Assembly: GCF_043196875.1 (NCBI RefSeq)
Contig: NZ_JBEBMX010000002.1
Span: forward strand, 310,001-374,000
DNA length: 64,000 nt
Source of the DNA: Saccharospirillum sp043196875
GTDB taxonomy: Bacteria; Pseudomonadota; Gammaproteobacteria; Pseudomonadales; Natronospirillaceae
Direction: 5' to 3'
The notes beneath the pieces were generated by a model that searched no databases, was not told the origin of the DNA, and saw only the letters and a program-made list of their open reading frames with translations. The translations under genes and the position numbers were made by a program. This document shows positions 16,426 to 23,747 of this stretch, in pieces; position 1 is the stretch's first letter; every line of letters starts with the position of its first letter.

Positions 16426-17085
16426 ATGACACGAAGCAAGCTGCAACCCATCAATACCCTGTCCACCCAGGTGTTCACCGCCTTGCGTGAAGATTTGTTA
16501 AACGGCCATTACCCGGCGGGTGACAAGATCGGCATCACCCAGTTGCGTGACCGCTACCAGGTTGGTCTGAGTCCGTTGCGCGAGGCGTTGAATCGGCTTG
16601 CCGCCACCGGCCTTTTAAACCTGGAAAGCCAGCGCGGCTTTCGGGTGCCAAGGCTGTGCGCTGAAGAACTCGAAGACATCGTCCAGTTGCGCATCGAGCT
16701 GGAAGGCATGGCGGTCACGCGCTCGCTCAAGCTCGGTGATGCCGACTGGGAAGCCGAGTTGCTGGCGGCGGGCCATCGCCTTAAGCAGGCCAGCGGCGAA
16801 GCTATGAAACTCAGTGACTGGGAAGTGTTGCACGCCCAGTTCCATTCGGTGTTGCTGTCGCGCTGCCAATCGCCCTGGATGCTGCGTTTCATTCGTCAGT
16901 TGCATGAGCAGTTCGACCGCTACCGCCGTCAGGCACCGCGCCAGCCCAAGGTCCGGGCGGCACTGGATCAGCAGCATGAAGACATGGTGCAACTGGCGCT
17001 GAGCCGCGATATAGCAGGCATGCGCAACCTGGTGGAGGCGCATATCCGGCTGTCGAACGAAGTCGCCAGCGGCAGCTGTGTTTAG
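16426..17085 (+). CDS. GntR-family regulator, FadR/FCD subfamily (regulator 1)
   Basis: The 219-residue protein has an N-terminal winged helix (STQVFTALREDLLNGHYPAGDKI... LSPLREALNRLAATGLL) and a helical FCD ligand domain (ELEDIVQLRIELEGMAV; the metal-binding His of HAQFHSVLLSRC and of HEDMVQLAL/EAHIRL are present). Such regulators are usually repressors released by a small organic acid or sugar acid. Copies of the TGGTATACCA palindrome flank the gene on both sides (16388 and 17122), which suggests autoregulation and control of the island. Which of the two FCD regulators binds which site cannot be decided from sequence. Confidence 0.9.
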   Translation: MTRSKLQPINTLSTQVFTALREDLLNGHYPAGDKIGITQLRDRYQVGLSPLREALNRLAATGLLNLESQRGFRVPRLCAEELEDIVQLRIELEGMAVTRSLKLGDADWEAELLAAGHRLKQASGEAMKLSDWEVLHAQFHSVLLSRCQSPWMLRFIRQLHEQFDRYRRQAPRQPKVRAALDQQHEDMVQLALSRDIAGMRNLVEAHIRLSNEVASGSCV

Positions 17086-17121
17086 CAAAACCACATCTTT
17101 CTTGTGTGCTTTTTTGGTCTA

Positions 17122-17131
17122 TGGTATACCA
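17122..17131. promoter_or_regulatory. TGGTATACCA operator, copy 2
   Basis: A perfect palindrome 77 bp upstream of the creatininase-family gene, in the gap behind regulator 1. It implies that creatininase and the small downstream gene belong to the same regulon. Confidence 0.7.
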
Positions 17132-17207
17132 AAAATAGATCAAATCGTCGCCAACTCGGCGGCGCTTAATAATCACAAGTGAATGACCAAGGGTGAGAGG
17201 CTACACA

Positions 17208-17957
17208 ATGAATTCCTACGTTCTGGCGGATATGACCTGGCCGGAAGTGGCGGATGCGCTGAAAACGGTGCAGATCGCCATCATTCCGGTGGGCGCACAC
17301 GAACAACACGGTCCGCATATGGCCGAAAGCTGTGACGGCGTGCTGGCCGAAGCCATGGCTAAAAAACTGGCTGAGCGACTGTTTCCCGATGTGCTGGTGG
17401 CGCCGACGGTGGCCATGGGCATTTCGCCGCACCATATGAATTTCCCCGGCACCATCACCCTGCGCCCGGAAACCATGCTCGCTCTGCTGCGCGATATGGT
17501 GCATTCGCTGAAACAGCACGGCATCCGCAAGTTTCTGTTTATGAACGGTCACGGCGGTAATCAACCGGTGCTGGGCGTGGCGGCAGCGTCGCTGGCCCAG
17601 GAGTTGGACGTGGAATGCTACTACGCCAAGACCACCGCCTCGGCCAAAGAAGCCACGGGCCGCCATGTTAAATCCCAGCTGTTCGGTCACAGCTGCGAGC
17701 GCGAAGTATCCGAAGCCTACTATCTGGCGCCGCATCTGGTGCGTCCGGAAAAACTGGAAAAAGGCGACATCCGCACCGGTGAGCGCTGGGAAAACCTGCG
17801 CCCGGGTAAGCCCATTCAGGGCTTTTATACCTACGATGAAATGACCCGCAACGGCTGCATTGGTGATGCGACTCAGGCCAGTCTGGAAGCCGGTCAGGAA
17901 ATTGTTGAACAGGCGCTGGATGCACTGGTCGATGCCACCAGAGCTTTGATGGACTGA
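17208..17957 (+). CDS. Creatininase-family amidohydrolase
   Basis: A 249-residue protein with the metal-binding motifs of the creatininase/FAPy-deformylase (ArfB) family: PVGAHEQHGPHM (Glu and His ligands, about residues 27-38), the D of CDGVLAEAM, FMNGHGGNQP (about residue 107) and the Glu of CEREVSEAYY. Known members hydrolyse cyclic or linear amides (creatinine, formamide intermediates, 3-dehydro-scyllo-inosose). ATG 17208 has GAGAGG seven bases upstream and is preferred over GTG 17193. Placement behind an operator copy and 31 bp before a small unknown gene suggests it opens or trims an amide in the island's pathway; the substrate is unknown. Confidence 0.85.
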   Translation: MNSYVLADMTWPEVADALKTVQIAIIPVGAHEQHGPHMAESCDGVLAEAMAKKLAERLFPDVLVAPTVAMGISPHHMNFPGTITLRPETMLALLRDMVHSLKQHGIRKFLFMNGHGGNQPVLGVAAASLAQELDVECYYAKTTASAKEATGRHVKSQLFGHSCEREVSEAYYLAPHLVRPEKLEKGDIRTGERWENLRPGKPIQGFYTYDEMTRNGCIGDATQASLEAGQEIVEQALDALVDATRALMD

Positions 17958-17988
17958 GTTGTCTTTTCACCCAACAGAGGAAGCCCGC

Positions 17989-18294
17989 ATGTACGTGGTT
18001 CTGACCAGCAAGGTCAATGAATACGATGCCACCCCGGAACGGGGGCTGACGGTTTTGAAAACCTTCGATTATTACTTCTACGACCGCTGTACTACGGCCT
18101 TCAGTATCGCTCATGTCGATGCCGACGGCGCCCGGGTGCGCATCACCGAAACCGGCGAGGGCGGGGCGGTGAATTCGATACCGGTGAAGTTCTTTGAATC
18201 GTTCGAGTCACTGCAGGAGGCCGAGGCGGAACTGCATCAGCTGACGCGCTCGCCAGTGATGCGCATTCGCCTCGAAGAGCGGGCGGCGGCTTAA
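17989..18294 (+). CDS. Small conserved-looking protein of unknown function
   Basis: This 101-residue protein is co-directional with the creatininase gene (31-bp gap, AGAGGA before ATG 17989). It has no signal peptide, membrane helix or Cys cluster. It begins MYVVLTSKVNEYD and has a compact alpha/beta look, including FDYYFYDRCTTAFSIAHVDADGARVRITETGEGG, which resembles a small sensory or cupin-like beta module. I do not recognise its family. Its codon use matches the neighbours and the frame is uninterrupted, so it is probably a real gene. It may act with the amidohydrolase as a binding or regulatory partner. Confidence 0.65.
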   Translation: MYVVLTSKVNEYDATPERGLTVLKTFDYYFYDRCTTAFSIAHVDADGARVRITETGEGGAVNSIPVKFFESFESLQEAEAELHQLTRSPVMRIRLEERAAA

Positions 18295-18331
18295 TATAGA
18301 GTGAACCGCTGCCGGCTGGCAGCGGCTGCTA

Positions 18332-19069
18332 TCAGGCGCTGTGTTGTTGCTGCGCTGCTGCGGCGTCGGCCTGCGCCTGAACGCTGGCTTTTAAATAGGC
18401 GTTGCGGGCTTTTTCGACGTGCACCCGGGCGTAGTTTTCGGCCAGACCTTCCTGGCCGTCGCGCACCGCGATCAGAATGTTCAAATGCTCTTTCAGCGCT
18501 TCCATGGCGCGACCGGGCGTTTGACTGCTGAGGTTGGTGAAGGCGCGCACGTAGTCTTTCAGTTCCATCAGCATTTCGTGCAGGCGGATGTTTTTCGACG
18601 CCTTGCCGATCAGGTCGTTGTACTGCAGGTTTATGTCCAGATGGGTGCCGGAATCGCTGATTTGTTCCGGATGCTGTTCGATGGCCGCCAGCGCAGCAAT
18701 GGCCTGGTCGAATTCGACCCGGGTCTGCTCATCGATTTTCTGCGCCGCCAGCCGCGCCGCCAGCGATTCCAGCGATGACAGAATTAAAAACACCTCGAGA
18801 ATTTCATCGCGTGAAATCTCATTCACCACCACGCCTTTGCGCGGCACGGTGGAGACAAACTTTTGCGACTCCAGACGAAACAGCGCTTCGCGAATCGGCG
18901 TGCGGCTGATGTTCAGTTTGTCCGCCAGGTTGCGTTCCACCAGACGGTCACCGGCTTTGAATTCGCCGCGCAGAATGGCGTCTTTAATGTAGGAGTAGAC
19001 CTTGTCCCGGATCGGTGCGAGATCCTTGTCGCTCCAAGGTAGATTGATATTATTGTCGGACAGGCTCAT
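18332..19069 (-). CDS. GntR-family regulator, FadR/FCD subfamily (regulator 2)
   Basis: A 245-residue FadR-type regulator. The winged helix is at about residues 20-85 (IRDKVYSYIKDAILRGEFKAGDRLVERNLADKLNISRTPIREALFRLESQKFV). The FCD domain has HLDINLQYNDLIGKAS and LKEHLNILIAVRDGQ. ATG 19069 is chosen because the upstream alternative at 19096 is a TTG. It sits between the creatininase pair and the MFS gene. Together with regulator 1 it makes two FCD regulators in one island, which fits a pathway with two effectors or a two-level control. Its own operator may be TGGTATACCA or the AAAATCGATTTT palindrome. Confidence 0.88.
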   Translation of the reverse strand: MSLSDNNINLPWSDKDLAPIRDKVYSYIKDAILRGEFKAGDRLVERNLADKLNISRTPIREALFRLESQKFVSTVPRKGVVVNEISRDEILEVFLILSSLESLAARLAAQKIDEQTRVEFDQAIAALAAIEQHPEQISDSGTHLDINLQYNDLIGKASKNIRLHEMLMELKDYVRAFTNLSSQTPGRAMEALKEHLNILIAVRDGQEGLAENYARVHVEKARNAYLKASVQAQADAAAAQQQHSA

Positions 19070-19133
19070 GGCTGGGAAGGCATCACCGTTGCTCAAAAGT
19101 GGGCCGATGGTATCACAACGTGGCGCGGGTGGT

Positions 19134-20480
19134 TCAGTGGCGCAGCCGGCGCAGGCTGATCAAGGTGGCCGCCAGACTGATCAACAAGGCCAGCAACAAC
19201 GGCCACAGCATGGCACCGGGTGATACCGACCAGGCCAGCGCAAAACTGGCTGACCCCAGGCTTTGCCCCAGCGTACGCACCGTGGCCAGCACGCCCGAGG
19301 CGGTCGAGCTGAGCGACAGTTCCACCTGCGCCATCACCTCATGATTGTTCGGTGCCTGGAAAAAGCCGTAGCCCAAACCGCTGATCACCGAGGCCACCAA
19401 CAATAGTGGTAATTGCAGGCTGACGGCACCGAGTAACAGCAGCAGCAAACCGACCACGAACAGCGCCAGCCCGGCGGTGGATAAAGCGGCCGGGTTGAGC
19501 CGATCGGACAGACGGCCGGCCAGCGGACCCGACACCAGCAAGGCAATCGGCCAGGGCGAGAACAGCATCGCAGCCATCAGCGGTCCGTGCTGAAAATCGC
19601 TTTGATAGAGAAACGACAGCGCCACAAAGGTCAGACCCTGAGCAGTGAACGCCAGCAGCGTCACTAGGATGGCCAGGCTGAAGCGGCGGCGTCGGAAAAT
19701 CGACAAGGGTACCAGTGGATAGCTGGCGCGCCGCTCGCGACGCACAAAAAGCGCCAGAGCCAGCGCTGCGGTAACCAGCAACAAAACAGGAATCCAGCTG
19801 TCAGCGCCATGACCGAGGCGTTCCAGGCTGAGTAGCAGGCAGGCCATCAGCAGCGCTGAATAGAGCCCGCCGAGCCAATCGAAGCGCCGTCGTTGGGCTG
19901 GTTCCGGCGTCAGAGCAGTCGCGCTGAGCCAGAGCGCAGTCAGCGCCAGTGGCAGATTCAGCGCAAAGATCCACGGCCAGTCGGCCAGGTAAAGAATCAC
20001 ACCCGCCAGGCTGGGACCGCCAGCGAGACCGGTGGCCACCACCAACGCATTGATCGCCAATGCCTGGCCCAATCGATTGGCCGGATAAATAGTGCGCAAC
20101 AGCGCTGGCCCCAGACTGAGCAGCGCGGCACCGCCCAGTCCCATCCAGATGCGCGCCACGATCAGCCAGGCAAAGCTGTCAGCCAGCAGCGCCAGGCTGG
20201 CGCCAGCGGCAAACAACAGCAGGCCAGCCAAGTAGAGGCGTTTGCGACCGATGACATAACTCAAGCCTGACGCCAGCATCAGGCTGGCAGCGCACACCAG
20301 CTGATAGCTGGTCGATATCCACACCGCCTGCGACTCAGCAATCGATAGACCAGCCGCCATGCTCGGCAACGCCAGATTCACCATGCCCAGATCGAGCACC
20401 GCGATCAGCGTGCCCAGGGCCACCGCCAGACTGGCGCGTCGATTGATGGGTGCCGTGGCGGCGGGCGATGTAGACGGCAT
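19134..20480 (-). CDS. MFS transporter, DHA2-like (14-TM) family
   Basis: A 448-residue inner-membrane major facilitator protein with about 14 hydrophobic helices. Motif A-like GRKRLYLAG lies after helix 2, and helix 5 carries motif C-like GLAGGPSLAGVILY. It ends with LISLRRLRH. DHA2 proteins are proton-driven exporters of drugs or organic anions. The real start is ATG 20480 with AGGA upstream. A TGGTATACCA operator lies 38 bp upstream, so it is co-regulated with the catabolic operon and may export a toxic intermediate or move the pathway substrate. The exact cargo is unknown. Confidence 0.85.
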   Translation of the reverse strand: MPSTSPAATAPINRRASLAVALGTLIAVLDLGMVNLALPSMAAGLSIAESQAVWISTSYQLVCAASLMLASGLSYVIGRKRLYLAGLLLFAAGASLALLADSFAWLIVARIWMGLGGAALLSLGPALLRTIYPANRLGQALAINALVVATGLAGGPSLAGVILYLADWPWIFALNLPLALTALWLSATALTPEPAQRRRFDWLGGLYSALLMACLLLSLERLGHGADSWIPVLLLVTAALALALFVRRERRASYPLVPLSIFRRRRFSLAILVTLLAFTAQGLTFVALSFLYQSDFQHGPLMAAMLFSPWPIALLVSGPLAGRLSDRLNPAALSTAGLALFVVGLLLLLLGAVSLQLPLLLVASVISGLGYGFFQAPNNHEVMAQVELSLSSTASGVLATVRTLGQSLGSASFALAWSVSPGAMLWPLLLALLISLAATLISLRRLRH

Positions 20481-20517
20481 CAGAGGTCCTGCTGGCTGGT
20501 GTAAAAATGGATGGCGA

Positions 20518-20527
20518 TGGTATACCA
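20518..20527. promoter_or_regulatory. TGGTATACCA operator, copy 3
   Basis: A perfect palindrome 38 bp upstream of the MFS start codon, placed to block or overlap the leftward MFS promoter. The gap 20481-20853 (373 bp) between the MFS gene and the diiron oxidase gene holds this site, two further copies, the second palindrome type and the rightward promoter; I see no gene in it. Confidence 0.7.
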
Positions 20528-20678
20528 ATATTTTATTTCGAGCCATGGTCGACCGCTGTTCAGGCCGGTCGTCAGCGCTAAAAAGTGGGCTGAAACATTC
20601 GCTTTAATATCACTCGAATTAAGGATTTATCAGCTTTATATAAGAGTGTCCGGGCATCGATGACGACGGTTTGGGTAA

Positions 20679-20690
20679 AAAATCGATTTT
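20679..20690. promoter_or_regulatory. AAAATCGATTTT palindrome, copy 2
   Basis: The same perfect 12-mer as at 16326-16337, here ending 5 bp before the -35 box of the diiron oxidase promoter. The upstream position would suit an activator. Confidence 0.45.
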
Positions 20691-20695
20691 CGTTC

Positions 20696-20724
20696 TTGAC
20701 TTGGTGGTATACCAAAGTTAGGTT
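20696..20724 (+). promoter_or_regulatory. Predicted sigma-70 promoter of the diiron oxidase operon
   Basis: TTGACT (20696-20701), 17 bp, TAGGTT (20719-20724). Operator copy 4 lies inside the spacer and copy 5 just downstream, the geometry of a repressed promoter. Confidence 0.5.
20705..20714. promoter_or_regulatory. TGGTATACCA operator, copy 4
   Basis: A perfect palindrome between the -35 and -10 boxes. It is 34 bp centre to centre from copy 5, about three helical turns, so two bound dimers would face the same side of the DNA. Confidence 0.7.
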
Positions 20725-20738
20725 TGAACCCAGCTATT

Positions 20739-20748
20739 TGGTATACCA
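20739..20748. promoter_or_regulatory. TGGTATACCA operator, copy 5
   Basis: A perfect palindrome (extending to TTGGTATACCAA at 20738-20749) in the early transcribed region, 105 bp before the diiron oxidase start codon. Confidence 0.7.
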
Positions 20749-20853
20749 AAAACCAATTAGCCATGGGATAAGACAAACAGGGAGTACAAAACAACCGACC
20801 ACGTCGAGGGTCGCGTCAGCGGCACAACGGCGTCAGGCATAAAGGTGAGAACA

Positions 20854-21591
20854 ATGGCTGAATTGATGAACCGTGAAGAATTTCGTGCCGCTCTGGAGCA
20901 GGCGATCAAAGGCAAAAGCGCTAACAAGGCGCCGTTCAGTGTGGCCTGGGCCAGCGGCAAGCTGAGCCGTGACCATCTGTCGCGCTGGGCCGAAAACCAC
21001 TATCACTATGTGGGCCCGTTCGCCGACTATCTGGCTTATATCTATGCCAACACCCCAGAGCAATACACCGAAGCCAAAGACTTCCTGCTGCAAAACATGA
21101 GCGAAGAGGAAATCAGCGGCGATCGTCACACCGATCTGCTGATCCGTTTTGCTGAAGCCTGTGGTACCACGCGTGAGCGCGTTGAAAACCCGGACAACAT
21201 GTCACCGACCACTCGTGGTCTGCAAAGCTGGTGCTACGCCATCGCCATGCGTGAGCATCCGGTTGTGGCGGTCGCTGCTTTGGTGGTCGGTCTGGAATCT
21301 CAGGTGCCGTCCATCTACCGCAAGCAGACGCCTGTCCTGCGCGAGCAATACGGCTTCACCGACGAAGAAGTCGAATTCTTCGACCTGCACATCGTCTCTG
21401 ACGAAATTCACGGCGAACGCGGTTACCAAATTGTGCTGGAACACGCCGACACCGTTGAGCTGCAGCAACGTTGCCTGAAGATCTGTGAAATCGGTGCGCA
21501 AATGCGTCTGCTCTACACCACGGCGCTGTACCACGATTACGTGGCCGATGAGCTGCCGTTGTCTGAGCTGGACATGGGTCAGGCTGCTTAA
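20854..21591 (+). CDS. Haem-oxygenase-like diiron oxidase (HDO; PqqC/CADD-like)
   Basis: The 245-residue helical protein is similar to PqqC/TenA folds but keeps a full diiron ligand set: E85-x6-H92 (EEEISGDRH), E148 (VGLES) and H179-x3-D183-x2-H186 (LHIVSDEIH). This matches the ligand order of CADD (E81, H88, E142, H174, D178, H181). PqqC itself lacks the metal. HDO enzymes use O2 for C-C cleavage, decarboxylation or N-oxygenation (UndA, BesC, SznF). It is the first gene of an operon with aldehyde dehydrogenase, reductase and ferredoxin, which can supply electrons and take up an aldehyde product. ATG 20854 follows AAAGGTGAG. Metal use is well supported; the reaction is unknown. Confidence 0.82.
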   Translation: MAELMNREEFRAALEQAIKGKSANKAPFSVAWASGKLSRDHLSRWAENHYHYVGPFADYLAYIYANTPEQYTEAKDFLLQNMSEEEISGDRHTDLLIRFAEACGTTRERVENPDNMSPTTRGLQSWCYAIAMREHPVVAVAALVVGLESQVPSIYRKQTPVLREQYGFTDEEVEFFDLHIVSDEIHGERGYQIVLEHADTVELQQRCLKICEIGAQMRLLYTTALYHDYVADELPLSELDMGQAA

Positions 21592-21608
21592 GCGCTGATA
21601 CCGATTGC

Positions 21609-21638
21609 CACCACCGGTTTACCGGCCGGTCGGTGGTG
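21609..21638 (+). other. Intercistronic hairpin 1 after the diiron oxidase gene
   Basis: CACCACCG (21609-21616) pairs with CGGTGGTG (21631-21638) around a GC-rich loop. There is no T-run, so it is more likely an mRNA-stabilising or processing structure than a terminator. Confidence 0.5.
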
Positions 21639-21674
21639 TCATCCGGCGTCCGCTGCGATGACTGAATTCCTGTT

Positions 21675-21726
21675 GGATATTTCCCGACCGGGCTGACGAT
21701 CTCAGCCGGGCGGTCGGGTTATATCC
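21675..21726 (+). other. Intercistronic hairpin 2 before the aldehyde dehydrogenase gene
   Basis: A long symmetric structure: GGATAT-tt-CCCGACCG (21675-21690) mirrors CGGTCGGG-tt-ATATCC (21711-21726), with an inner GGCTGA/TCAGCC stem. It ends 24 bp before the aldehyde dehydrogenase start. The lack of a T-run argues against termination; differential mRNA stability or regulated folding is possible. Confidence 0.55.
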
Positions 21727-21750
21727 GTACTTCCCAAGGGGAGAGACACC

Positions 21751-23196
21751 ATGACCGATTATCTGAATTACATCGATGGACAGTGGCAGCCATCGGTCAG
21801 CAACTGCCAGTTTGAAAGCCGTAATCCGGCCAACCGCGAAGAGGTCGTCGGTCGTTTTCAGGCGTCTCTGGATGCGGATGCCAAGGCGGCGATCGAAGCG
21901 GCCGAACGCGCCTTCGAGAGCTGGAAAAAAACACCGCTCGGTCAGCGTGCCAAGGTGCTGAATAAGGCGGCCGATTATCTGGAAGCCAAGGTCGAACAGT
22001 TCGCCGAAGAGCTGACCCGTGAAGAAGGCAAACTGCTGTCAAACAGCCGCATGGAAATTCTGCGCTCGGCGCAGACGCTGCGTTTTTATGCCGTTGAAGG
22101 CACTACCTTTACCGGCGAGACTTATCCATCGGACGATCCGGCGATGCTGGTCTATTCCCAGCGCGAACCACTGGGCGTGGTCAGCGTTATTACGCCGTGG
22201 AATTTTCCGATTTCCATTCCCGCCCGCAAGATCGCTCCGGCTTTGATCACCGGCAACACCGTGGTGTTCAAACCCTCTTCCGATACACCGCTGGTGGGTT
22301 TGCGTCTGGCGGAAGCCCTGGTAGCCGGTGGTGTTCCGGCCGGTGTGTTCAACTTTATTACCGGCTCTGCCAGCGATGTCGGTCAGGCCCTGACCACTCA
22401 TCCGGCAATTCGCGCCATCACCTTCACCGGCTCCACCGATGCCGGTGAACGCATCCATCGCGCTGCGGGTTTAACCACCCGTACCCAGATGGAACTCGGC
22501 GGCAAAAACCCGCTGATCGTGCTCGACGACGCCGACATCGACACCGCCGTGAAGTTGACTGTTCAGGGTGGTTTTTCTCTCACCGGCCAGGCTTGTACTG
22601 GTACCAGTCGGGTGTTGGTAACACCGGCGGTCAAAGACCGTTATCTGGATGCGCTGGTCACCGCCATCGAGCAAATCCGCATTGGCGATGGCATGGACGA
22701 CAGTACCACTGTCGGTCCCTTGGCGAATCAGAAACAACTCGATTCGGTGCTGCGGTATATCGAAGCGGGTAAGGCTGAAGCGCGATGGGTGTGCGGCGGT
22801 GAAAAGCTGACGGGCGGTGTTTACGACCAAGGTTACTACGTCAGCCCGGCGGTTTTTGCCGACGTTACCGGCGAGATGACCATAGCGCGTGAAGAAATTT
22901 TCGGCCCGGTGATCGCGGTGATGGAAGTGGCCGATTACGACGCCGCCATCGTCGAAGCCAACAACACCGAATACGGCCTGAGTGCCGCTCTGGTGACCAA
23001 CGACATCCGCTACATCCAGCGTTTCCCGCTGGAGATCGAAGCCGGCACCGTCAAGGTCAACCGAACCACCACCGGTAATCTGGTCAACGCACCTTTCGGT
23101 GGTATCAAACGCTCCAGTACCTCGACCTTCCGCGAATCCGGTCGTACCGGTCTGGAATTTTTTACTCAGGTTAAGACCGTCTATATCGGTCGCTGA
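21751..23196 (+). CDS. NAD(P)-dependent aldehyde dehydrogenase
   Basis: A full-length ALDH of 481 residues. It has VITPWNFPISIPARKIAPAL (about residue 150), the cofactor loop ITFTGSTDAGERI (about residue 225), the catalytic-Glu motif MELGGKNP (about residue 250) and the catalytic-Cys motif GQACTGTSRV (about residue 285). FGPVIAV and the C-terminal PFGGIKRS region are in place. It oxidises an aldehyde to an acid in the cytosol; the subfamily resembles succinate-semialdehyde/alpha-ketoglutarate-semialdehyde and benzaldehyde-type enzymes but is not decisive. A strong AAGGGGAGAG site precedes ATG 21751. It probably oxidises the aldehyde released by the diiron oxidase; that link is inference. Confidence 0.9.
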   Translation: MTDYLNYIDGQWQPSVSNCQFESRNPANREEVVGRFQASLDADAKAAIEAAERAFESWKKTPLGQRAKVLNKAADYLEAKVEQFAEELTREEGKLLSNSRMEILRSAQTLRFYAVEGTTFTGETYPSDDPAMLVYSQREPLGVVSVITPWNFPISIPARKIAPALITGNTVVFKPSSDTPLVGLRLAEALVAGGVPAGVFNFITGSASDVGQALTTHPAIRAITFTGSTDAGERIHRAAGLTTRTQMELGGKNPLIVLDDADIDTAVKLTVQGGFSLTGQACTGTSRVLVTPAVKDRYLDALVTAIEQIRIGDGMDDSTTVGPLANQKQLDSVLRYIEAGKAEARWVCGGEKLTGGVYDQGYYVSPAVFADVTGEMTIAREEIFGPVIAVMEVADYDAAIVEANNTEYGLSAALVTNDIRYIQRFPLEIEAGTVKVNRTTTGNLVNAPFGGIKRSSTSTFRESGRTGLEFFTQVKTVYIGR

Positions 23197-23213
23197 ACAC
23201 ATCAGGAGACAGC

Positions 23214-23693
23214 ATGAAATCGTTTTTCCGTCTGGAACTGGCCGAAGCCAAAGTGATGCTCGAAGCCGCCAAGCAAAAGTCCGAAGAAATTGGCGTGTTG
23301 GAAACCATCTGCATCTGTGACGAAGGCGGTTATCCGCTGGCCATGGAACGCATGGATGGCGCGCGTGTTACCGGTCCGCAAATCGCCTGGAACAAAGCCT
23401 TCACTGCCGCCGGCCACAAACGGTCGACGCATCTGTTCAATACCGCGCCCAACGGTCCGGCACTGCCGGGCAATGAAGCCTTCGGTATTCAGTGGAGTTT
23501 TGAAGGCAAGTTCGCCGTCTTCGTCGGTGGTTTTCCGATCGTCGTCGATGGTGAAGTTGTCGGTGGCGTTGGCCTCAGTGGTGGCAATGGCGAACAAGAT
23601 ACCCAAGCCGGCGTCGCCGCCTTGCAGGCACTGAGTGATTACCTGGCAAGCCAAAACAAAGAAGTGCTGGTCGCCGCTGATATTAAAAAATAA
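23214..23693 (+). CDS. GlcG/HbpS-family protein
   Basis: A 159-residue single-domain protein of the GlcG/HbpS (DUF336) family, with LAEAKVMLEAAKQKSEEIGVLETICICDEGGYPLAMERMDGA and the glycine-rich end PIVVDGEVVGGVGLSGGNGEQD. Members bind haem or cobalamin, or accompany glycolate, propanediol and aromatic-compound enzymes with unclear roles. It lacks a signal peptide, so it acts in the cytosol. It follows the aldehyde dehydrogenase by 17 bp with CAGGAGACAGC before its ATG. A role as a cofactor or intermediate-binding accessory of the diiron oxidase pathway is possible but unproven. Confidence 0.83.
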   Translation: MKSFFRLELAEAKVMLEAAKQKSEEIGVLETICICDEGGYPLAMERMDGARVTGPQIAWNKAFTAAGHKRSTHLFNTAPNGPALPGNEAFGIQWSFEGKFAVFVGGFPIVVDGEVVGGVGLSGGNGEQDTQAGVAALQALSDYLASQNKEVLVAADIKK

Positions 23694-23701
23694 AGCCGGT
23701 C

Positions 23702-23719
23702 GCCACGCCTTGGCGTGGC
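23702..23719 (+). other. Intercistronic hairpin 3
   Basis: GCCACGCC-TT-GGCGTGGC is a perfect 8-bp stem with a two-base centre between the GlcG-like and reductase genes. No T-run follows, so it is unlikely to end transcription. Confidence 0.5.
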
Positions 23720-23747
23720 CGGTTCGGCAAACAGAGGAGAGAGTCAG

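Noticed and set aside
21609..21726. Transcription terminators between the diiron oxidase and aldehyde dehydrogenase genes
   Set aside because: Strong stems but no T-run, and the downstream genes clearly belong to the same functional set.
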